Assembly (NCBI GenBank): GCA_963971305.1
Contig: OZ020306.1
Span: forward strand, 38,027,512 to 38,091,511
DNA length: 64,000 bases
Reading direction: 5' to 3'
From: Arcuatula senhousia
Taxonomy: Eukaryota > Mollusca > Bivalvia > Mytilida > Mytilidae
The notes beneath the pieces were generated by a model. It was given only the letters and a program-made list of their open reading frames with translations. It was not told where the DNA came from and searched no databases. This document shows positions 55,809 through 64,000 of the stretch, piece by piece; position 1 is the first letter of the stretch; each line of letters starts with the position of its first letter. Both the position numbers and the translations under genes were made by a program.

Positions 55809-57378
55809 CACAGTGTAGGAACGGAAGTGTACAGTTTTAGGGCCTATAAAGAAATGGTGAAATGAACCATTCTAGATTGTACAGTTTAATTTGTTTTTGC
55901 ACAAACTTTTTCAAATGACACAAAAACGAAGAAGATGTACGATTGCCGTTCGCTTCAAATTTTAAGTAGACATAACATAGAATATAATATAACTCAATTA
56001 CCTGTAATTGTTTGTGATGTCGAATAGAAATTTCAATCTGCACACTTGATTTTTAAAAAGTTCACTCCAAATTGATGTAAATAATCGGTTCGTGAACATT
56101 AATCGCATTCAACTCGTGATCATTGTGTATATGTATCCTCTCAAAAATCATTTCTGCACATTCTTAACATGCACAAACGAGTTAATACATACAGGATTTT
56201 ATTTAATTTGAACTTTATTCACCCAAGCCGTGTTTTAAAATCTGAGCGAAATCTATCGCAGTCATTGTACACAATCTATGGAGGACACTTCACAAAATCT
56301 ATGGGGGACATTTTTCATAAAAACATATTTTCACAACATCAGCGGCGTCAGATGTATAGTTCTTATTTAGCATTAAAGATACCAGAACATTACAACCCGT
56401 CCGATTTAACTTTGGACTTTCGATTGTCACAACAATGAAAATTTACGTCGTCATGAACAAGTCAATCGGTAACAAAAACTGCAAATCGTCACAGTAGGAA
56501 ACCCCAATCAGATGGAAGCTGCGTGCAACGTTAGTCAGACCATTCATCAATTAATATCCACTCAGATTTAATGTTTTCACGACCCAAGAAACGCCTTTAA
56601 GGAAAACCACGTGATTTTTATACCAATCAACTCAATTAACTTTCTACGACAATGTTTACTATTTTAAACATTGGGTTTTCCCCAATGTCACGATTTGTGG
56701 TTTTTGTTAACGAATGACGTAAATTTTCATTGTTGTGTTTGCACGCTTCACTTTTTGTTACAATCGAAAGTCCAAAGTTAAATCGGACGGGTTGTAATGT
56801 TCTGGTATCTTTAATGCTAAATAAGAACTATACATCTGACGCCGCTGATGTTGTGAAAATATGTTTTTATGAAAAATGTCCCCCATAGATTTTGTGAAGT
56901 GTCCTCCATAGATTGTGTACAATGACTGCGATAGATTTCGCTCAGATTTTAAAACACGGCTTGGGTGAATAAAGTTCAAATTAAATAAAATCCTGTATGT
57001 ATTAACTCGTTTGTGCATGTTAAGAATGTGCAGAAATGATTTTTGAGAGGATACATATACACAATGATCACGAGTTGAATGCGATTAATGTTCACGAACC
57101 GATTATTTACATCAATTTGGAGTGAACTTTTTAAAAATCAAGTGTGCAGATTGAAATTTCTATTCGACATCACAAACAATTACAGGTAATTGAGTTATAT
57201 TATATTCTATGTTATGTCTACTTAAAATTTGAAGCGAACGGCAATCGTACATCTTCTTCGTTTTTGTGTCATTTGAAAAAGTTTGTGCAAAAACAAATTA
57301 AACTGTACAATCTAGAATGGTTCATTTCACCATTTCTTTATAGGCCCTAAAACTGTACACTTCCGTTCCTACACTGTG
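55809..57378. mobile_element. Foldback element with 619-bp arms, CACAGTG ends and 5-bp target duplication
   Basis: Arms 55809-56427 and 56760-57378 are equal in length (619 bp) and identical in every stretch compared, including their mirrored open frames. The ends read CACAGTGTAGGAACGGAAGT and its complement, flanked by ATAAT on each side (55804-55808; 57379-57383). The 332-bp centre holds a further diverged inverted repeat. The mirrored frames (68 and 86-89 codons) have no recognised domain. Heptamer CACAGTG plus a 5-bp duplication fits the Transib/RAG-like group (CACWRTG-type ends, 5-bp duplications), but no transposase is present and the target is AT-rich. Confidence 0.8.
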
Positions 57379-57487
57379 ATAATGGGGCTATAATAATTTC
57401 TTTTAAAAAATAGCGATACTTTTTTAATGTCATGTATATATGTAATATTAGCTGTGACCCGTATACTTATTGCAAATCTCATTTAAA

Positions 57488-57606
57488 AATTGAATGTTTG
57501 TATTTTGATGTTTCATTGGCGTGTAAAACCGTTGACCGTTACACATTTTGGATGAAATGTGAGACCGGCCAACGGATGATAAACATCAAAATACAAACAT
57601 TCAATT
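57488..57606. repeat. Hairpin with a perfect 26-bp stem
   Basis: Bases 57488-57513 (AATTGAATGTTTGTATTTTG...) and 57581-57606 are exact reverse complements. The loop also pairs partly (CCGTTGACCG...CACATTT with AAATGTGAGACCGGCCAACGG-like words, given here only in part). The whole ~119-nt foldback lies inside an otherwise unsupported 129-codon plus-strand frame. Confidence 0.7.
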
Positions 57607-59189
57607 CTGATAATTACATTTTAATGAACTTTGTTGTCATTTTAATTTTTATTTATTTAGGATTTTGTGTTTTATCTTATGGTGTACATGTATGTTTGTG
57701 GGGTTTTTTTATTAGGCGAGTTGCAACGAAGTTGAACCCGGAAATTGTTATGATGATGGCGGGCGGCTGCATGGGCGGACGCGTTAGTGGAAGTCAACAA
57801 ATAACTCAAAACAAGTTGTAAACCGATTTTAATTAAACTTTAGAATATTGTTAAATAAGAGGAGGAACCCTGTTGATTATGGGGTAAATCCGTTCAAGGT
57901 AAAAGTCACAGCGGCAGAAAAACGAAAAAGTGGTGTCCAGATAATTGCTTAAAATGTTTTCAACCATTTTTTTAAGAAACTTTGGTATATTGTTACAAAT
58001 CTATAGTAATTTTGGGGAATTTTCACCCAAGATCTAGGTCAACAAAAAATGTAAGAAAAATTCTCTAAAAATTGCTTCCTGACAATGACTAAAAGATTTT
58101 TGTATTTAATTGGCATGTAATGCCTGTATTAACTAATGCCAAAGTTTTGGTAAGTAAAATGCTGCATATCGGCTCTTGCATCCCTGTGCCTATTGTTTTT
58201 TTTTCACAATAATATATATATATATCCATTACAATATATGTATATTGTGCGTACGGTAAAGTTACGGTCAAGTGAAACAAGTGACATTTCATCGAGGTAT
58301 GAAAGACGATTCAATGCATATGAATCAATTAACCAATGGCATTTACCGCATTTAAATTATATGCACGGTAAATGTAATTACCAGTTTCCCTTTTAGTAAA
58401 AGCATATACAAATTGCATACATGCAGATATTTACATTGAATTTCATGACAGAAAGTCTTAAAAATGCCTTATCTATGGCTGTTTCTTAAAATGTCGCCTC
58501 ATATACATCAATGTACATGAAAATGAGATATACTTTTTTATTTAATTGATACATTATTGTGCCCAATTACAATTCTAGATATGGGTTTTGAAATGTGTTT
58601 GTTGTCGAACCCTAAACTTTTCCTCCTATTTTTGACACATTTAAGTGTTAATGTGAATATAGGTTAATCATTGCCTTCATTAGACTTATTTTTTTGGAAA
58701 AAGAAACTTTTCTTGCTTTATTTTACCAAATTAAGTCTTATTGTGAATATAGGTTAATTATTGCCTTCAATAGATTATTTTTGTGGAATAAGGTTCCTTC
58801 GATCTAAATTTTCAGTTCTCTTATTACGTTAGTGACGAGTGAATAGTTCACTTTATTTGCGACAGTGTAATTAGGTTAAGCTTTTATTCAGTTGCACTGA
58901 TAAAATAAAATAGAACTGATAATCCGTTGTCTTCTTGACAGGACAGGACATTTCTTTGCGATGATATAACAAGGATAGGAAATAAAACAGCTCCATCTTT
59001 AAGTGCATAAAATTGACAGGAAGCTGAATTTTCTTCCTAATTATGAGTTATAGGGATAACTAGTACTTGAAAGCTAGAAAGGAAGAACTCCTTTGATGTT
59101 AATATTTATTTTTCATCTGCACAATTAGCTATCTAGCAAAGCAACATCAATTATAGATCAGGGATATGAACATGAAAGAAATAGGTCCT
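57607..59189. other. No gene; one tandem duplication
   Basis: AT-rich. At about 58640-58795 the phrase TTGTGAATATAGGTTAAT/ATTGCCTTCA(A/T)TAGA occurs twice with a ~92-base period. No supported coding frame. Confidence 0.45.
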
Positions 59190-59690
59190 GTGCGGGGCCC
59201 GGGAGGCGAATAGGCCCGCAGCAGCGCTAAACTTGTCGGTAAAAGTCCACTAAAGAGCGCTCAGAAACCTGACATCGGGGTCAGGCCGCTTTGCCCATAA
59301 AGCGACTGGGATGTGTGCCCCAGGTGGTTGAATGGGGCAGCCCTGACATTGAGAGATGCGGGGTCGTCAGGCGATAATGCGGAAAACCTTACCGCAAACC
59401 ATAGTGGTGCACCGTGTTGGGAAAAATGTCACGTTCCTCGAACGTTAATGAACCCTGCTGCAGGTCTCGGTAAGAGTAGGACCCGTAGGATCCCCATGGA
59501 GGAGGCGAAATTTTCCGTCCCTATCCATCACTCAGTTTTTCCAGTGGCAGTCAAAACTCTCCTACCCGATTGGCCTTGTGTCCCTCTTTTTCCACTTCAT
59601 CATCATTTCATGTTCATTGTATCACCATTTTCAAGTTCATCTCCCGGATATAGCCGAAATCGTGCTGTTTGGGAGTAAAGCAATAACTAA
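59190..59690 (+). repeat. GC-rich dispersed repeat, longest copy
   Basis: Runs from GCGGGGCCCGGGAGGCGAAT through AGAAACCTGACATCGGGGTC, ACCCTGCTGCAGGTCTCGG, CCGATTGGCCTTGTGTCC and CATGTTCATTGTATCACC to GGGAGTAAAGCAATAACTAA and a short (CTAA)n. The 121-codon frame is not preserved in other copies. A SINE-like 3' microsatellite end is suggested. Confidence 0.75.
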
Positions 59691-59699
59691 CTAACTAAC

Positions 59700-59960
59700 T
59701 AACCAAATAATAAAATGAACCAGAAATGATGATGAAGTGGGGGAAATCGGGACACGAAGCCTAATGGGGATGAGAGTATTGGTTGCCATAGGAATAAGAA
59801 GGGTTGGGCAATTAAGTGTCCTGCAAAGGTTCCTACGGGTTCTGCGTACTCATGTCAAGACACGCACTAGGGTTTTTTACGTTCGAGAAATGTGCCAATG
59901 AGACCCTATTCAATTACTCAAGCATATCCTAGTCGCTTTTGGGGCAAATCAGCCTGCCCG
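59700..59960 (-). repeat. Second GC-rich repeat copy, inverted against the first
   Basis: Read on the minus strand: CCCACTTCATCATCATTTC, CTTCGTGTCCCGATTTCCCC, AGAACCCGTAGGAACC, TCTCGAACGTAAAAAACCCT. These are diverged equivalents of the copy just upstream, placed tail to tail with it. Confidence 0.6.
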
Positions 59961-62274
59961 ATATCTGAAATCTGGTTCTGAACACTTTTAAGTGGACTTG
60001 CAGGACAAACTAAGCGATGCTGTGGACGTATTCTTCACCTAAAGCTCACCAAGTAAAATATGTTCAACATTTTCAAAAGACCCCTGATAAATAAAATATT
60101 ATCGCTGGTACATGTATATCTGAATCAACCGCTTTTTTTTGGTATATTTTAATTGTTGAATAACACAGCAAGATACATGCTTGTCATTTAATAAGGTATA
60201 ACTGAAGAACTTTCCTAAATTAGGTATTTATTGTTTTAATCTGAGAAGCAGCGATAATTCGGCTTCTTTAGGTAGATGAGCATGCAAGGTATCTTAGATT
60301 AAACATGAAATGATGATTAAAGTGGACAGTACGCACGGTAAATAAAGGTAATAACAAAATTACCGAACTTGGAGGATCATTCTCAATGTCCAAGAGAAAA
60401 GACAAAACATGGAAGACCCACCGGAATAGTTATAGATCGCAATGGTCCTGACTTGGTACAGGTATTTCAAATGAAAAAGTGGGTTAATCCAGGTTTTATG
60501 GCGCGCCAAAAATGAATAAATGAAGACTGCCGACAAATAAGGTGAGGTGGATATGGTCGGTCAGTTTTTGCAGGGGTTTCTTCTATTAACACTTATACAC
60601 CAGTGTACTTTAACCTTCAAAGAACGTCGTATATTCCAACAAATTATGCCTCAACATGGTTCGGTCAGGTATACCGTATTATGATAGATATACAAAGGCA
60701 TGCAAGATGCTTGTTACCCTTGGGTTTTTTGTGTGGCTATACTCAGTCACCATGTCGGCAAAACGTCCTGACTTGTTATCGGCTCGGTGGAATTTTGACA
60801 GGACTACTCAGAAATAAGAGCTAATGTTGCCTTTTTCACCAATACACTAAAATGAACCAATAACGTCATGAATGTGGCGTCCTGTGTATGAGAAGATTTA
60901 TTTAACGCGTAAAAGATACATGTTTGCTATATTAACTGTGATATCCCTTAATTAATGGTATCTATAAAAAAAAAACTGTTATGGTTAGTAGATAAATGGT
61001 AACATTAAACGTCTGGTTACGATCTGACTACTGAATCAAGCTAATTAACACAGCGTTGTAACACTTACAAAGTGATAAATCAATCTTGTCAATTCTAATC
61101 TGTAGCATAGCGGAAATTTAAAAGGACGTCTTGCTTAACTTTAAGTGTTTGGACCCTGGCTTAAGCTTATGTTACAATAATTATCATAAGCACATGGTCT
61201 ATACTTTTGTTCTGCTGTTGTTTCTGTAACGTTAACTATTCTTTTTCTTTCATATTGTTTGTTACAAGCAATGATGTGCGTGACCGGTCACTTGTCAAAA
61301 TATTTATATCTTTAAAATTAACATTTTTTTATTTCCTTTAAGTCTGAACTTGCCTGACAATAAGTCCTTATGCGCATGACAGTCATTTACAATTAAAAAA
61401 AATGTTATATATGTAATATTGTGTTTTATCAGCATATACTCATGTGTAACCTATTTTTAATTAAATGATATTCTTTACTTCGTTTGCTGAAACGTTTATC
61501 TGCTCCAATGGTGATAAGCCCGCTTTCACTATAACGTTTAGTGAATAGAAATAAAGCCAGCAGAAACAACAAAAAGTATGATTGCTATGTCTTACTAGGA
61601 GGTTAAAGATTTTAAAAAAGTAAAGCAGTAGTCTACATTATACAATACCAAAACGGGTATCAAACGATTAATTTGGTTATGCTGTATATCGATATTCAAA
61701 GGAGTAACCTCTCATCAGCAGCATTTGAATCAAAACATTGGAAGGTCAAAAACCAAAAGTATTGAATGAAAAGTACTCAAAGACAAAATATTCGAACAGG
61801 GAAACCAAATTCAGCAACTAGGATGACCATGTGCAGTACAAAGAAAGAAACCTGGTGGTTTAAACATGACCAGAAGTCGCTGCTTGTCGTCTTGCATTGG
61901 CCCAAGACTAAATATACAATAAATAAGATCCAAAACAAATCCCTATATGATCAATGAAAGACCCATTTCTGGACATAGAACAGTAAACAGATAGATGACT
62001 GGGACAAACAAAAGGGGTAGAATCGTTAAACATCATATTGAACCGTTGAATAAAGCATTCTGTTGTTGGTAAAGAAACCAGGGACTGAAATTTTCCATGC
62101 ATGTCACCTTTGTTAATACTTGTATTCGGTTAACATAAAAATGATGGCTGACGCGCATAAAATCGCTTTACACCATGTGGACTATAGACTAAAAGTGATA
62201 TGAAAAATAGTAGATGTGACACTATCATCAAATGTTTTGATAAAGGCAATGACAAACTACGGAGCATGAATGAT
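59961..62274. repeat. No gene; two dispersed repeat fragments
   Basis: 60375-60500 (CAATGTCCAAGAGAAAAGAC, GCAATGGTCCTGACTTGGTA) belongs to the CCTGACTT repeat. 61640-61960 carries the AACGGGTATC fragment (compare 32605) running into GACCAGAAGTCGCTGC and TTGCATTGGCCCAAGAC, which resembles 10038-10080. The rest is AT-rich without support for a gene. Confidence 0.45.
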
Positions 62275-62400
62275 CAGTCTTAAATGTCAAAGAGGAAAGA
62301 CAAAATAAGAAAGATATTTAGATAGCAATGGTCCTGACTTGGTATAGACATTTCAAAGAAAAGGGCAGGTTAAACCAGTGTTTGATGTCGTCTGTCCTGT
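62275..62400 (+). repeat. CCTGACTT dispersed repeat fragment
   Basis: AATGTCAAAGAGGAAAGACA, AGCAATGGTCCTGACTTGGT and GGGCAGGTTAAACCAGTGTT match 60380-60500 and 4330-4425. Confidence 0.5.
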
Positions 62401-64000
62401 AGTAACACAAAACACAACACGTGTGTGAGACATAATAGGGATATTGAGGTGATCATCTCAATACAACCAAACAGATTTCTTTAACGCGGGACTCTAGAAC
62501 GTCAATATGTTATTTTTATTACTAGAACTGGACACTATTAGTTAAGTCTAATATGCAAATATACTAAAACCGAGCCATTTGCTATGATTGTAAATAATCA
62601 TTCATTGTCGATGGATTACTTTGACATCTGCAGTTAAAGTCTGGCATCCTTGAAAACCTTAATATAAGAAGCTTACACCTACTACTGTTTTCTCCTATTT
62701 TTTCATCATATCCACCTACACTTTAAGCTTGGAAAGAGGTTTTGTAAGGGGCAATTGGACACGTTGCATAGACAATTTTGGCCATAGTTGATTAACCAGG
62801 ACGTAGATGTGCGACACTTGACATTTTGGGACTACAGACTATTGCTGCATAGTAAATAACCAGCGGCTGAGATGGGAAGTTGCTGATAAGGTGTCAAGAA
62901 AACATATTTTTCCTTATTATGACGATAGTGAATTTTAATTGCAAGGTGAATATATGTTGCGAATGAAAATAAATCACCAAATATACAAAAAGAAACATAA
63001 ACATCAATTCATGTAATCAAAATAAAATGAGCATGAAAAATATGCCTTGGTATAATGACTGTCGGGCAATAATATTTTATGTGGCAAGGTCGACCGCTAA
63101 CCACCGTGGTGCGCGATGTTGGAATAATTGTCACGCGCCTTGTACGCTTGAAAATCCTTAAATAATAATCACAGATCATTTCTTACTTTCATTTATTCGG
63201 TTAACTATTATTTTATTTTTATTATAAGCAAAAATATTATGATCATATAAACTATAAGCAATAAATATAGCATCTTTAAAATTATTTAGACTTAAATGCT
63301 TTAAGGTTTGGAGGTCATGGAAGTAATTTGGCAGACCGCAGGGAGACCTCTCAAGGCATCAGAGGTCAGGTGTGCACTGAACATATGAAAATATTCACTA
63401 ATTGACCTGTTTTACTTATTTTGAAACCCCTGCTAATTTTAAAGTATACCGATTATGCTTATTGAATTTTGACATTCCATTCTGTAAAAAACTTTGTCAG
63501 ACCAATTTTACATTTTTTTATCTTTGACATGAAAAATGTTTTTTCTTCCATACCTTAGAGATGATTTAACTTTTCTTAAAAAAGACTAAAAAATATTTAA
63601 AATTGTCGTATAGAGAGTAAGGTGTGAGAAAATGGTGGATTCTTGCATATTTCAAGGTTTATAAAAACTTCTTCAGCACTAGACAAATCAAATAGACTAG
63701 TAAAATACAATTATTTTGTTTATTTTTATTTTCATTTTATTTCTTTAGGCCCTATCTTATACAATTATTTTTTAAGAATTAACCTGTCAGCACCAACTTT
63801 CTGCTTTTAAGGTTTACACCATAACATATAGATATACTGGTTTTGATCACTATTTTAGTTTTTTTTTCTAATAGGCAACCCAAGATCTATTTTAATCAGA
63901 AGATGAGGAGGCTGTAATATCCCTACAAGCATCCATAGAGGACCTAGGAAGCCATAGGGACGAACAATAATAACTATACTAAACTACTGTATACTCTTAT
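62401..64000. other. No gene; short GC-rich repeat fragment near 63070
   Basis: 63065-63160 (GACCGCTAACCACCGTGGTG, CGCGATGTTGGAATAATTGT, CACGCGCCTTGTACG) is a middle piece of the GC-rich family. The remainder is AT-rich to the window end, with no supported frame. Confidence 0.4.

Noticed and set aside
55837..57350. Mirrored 68- and 86-89-codon frames in the foldback arms as real genes
   Set aside because: They are identical only because the arms are identical; no domain, start context or third copy supports coding.
57432..57821. 129-codon plus-strand frame
   Set aside because: Runs through a perfect hairpin and has no protein-like domain; likely chance.
59313..59678. 121-codon plus-strand frame
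   Set aside because: Lies wholly within a GC-rich dispersed repeat; the frame is not kept in the copy at 22660-23055.

Overview
The window looks like 64 kb of a gene-poor, AT-rich animal genome, most likely a marine bivalve of the mussel type (Mytilidae). Three things point there. Both well-supported genes are animal families (a Mab-21/cGAS-like nucleotidyltransferase and a rhodopsin-class neuropeptide receptor). There are splice-site signals and AATAAA signals, and nothing resembles operons or Shine-Dalgarno sites. Several dispersed repeats are ones I recall from bivalve assemblies, such as units ending in a GGCTCC/GGAGCC hairpin and units with CCGTC-rich leaders. That recollection was not checked by any search.

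Layout. 0-5 kb: minus-strand Mab-21/cGAS-like gene (large exon 616-2537, possible first coding mini-exon at 4931-4946). 5-12 kb: dispersed repeats and tandem duplications. 12-17 kb: broken reverse transcriptase (12993-13621), a 610-bp TIR element with TA target sites (13975-14584), a tRNA-like SINE head, and a 5'-truncated non-LTR retrotransposon with its poly(A) end (15884-16550). 17-33 kb: hairpin-headed tandem-monomer repeats, two GATGAGYGAT minisatellites and other repeat fragments. 33.1-34.4 kb: an intact intronless GPCR on the minus strand. 36-51 kb: the densest repeat zone, with long copies of a hairpin-headed class, a chimeric copy (42355-44632) and a 1.5-kb inverted repeat (48157-49686). 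53-58 kb: a TTAA-flanked element and a 1570-bp foldback element with 619-bp arms, CACAGTG termini and a 5-bp target duplication (55809-57378). 58-64 kb: more GC-rich repeat fragments and mostly featureless AT-rich DNA.

The two genes show no sign of working together. The cGAS-like protein is predicted to be an intracellular nucleotidyltransferase, possibly an innate nucleic-acid sensor. The receptor is predicted to be a plasma-membrane peptide receptor. Most other open frames fall within repeats or are unsupported. The most notable structures are the CACAGTG foldback element and a set of repeat classes that share one design (hairpin head, CCGTC-rich leader, tandem monomers, matching tail), with compensatory base changes in the head hairpin.
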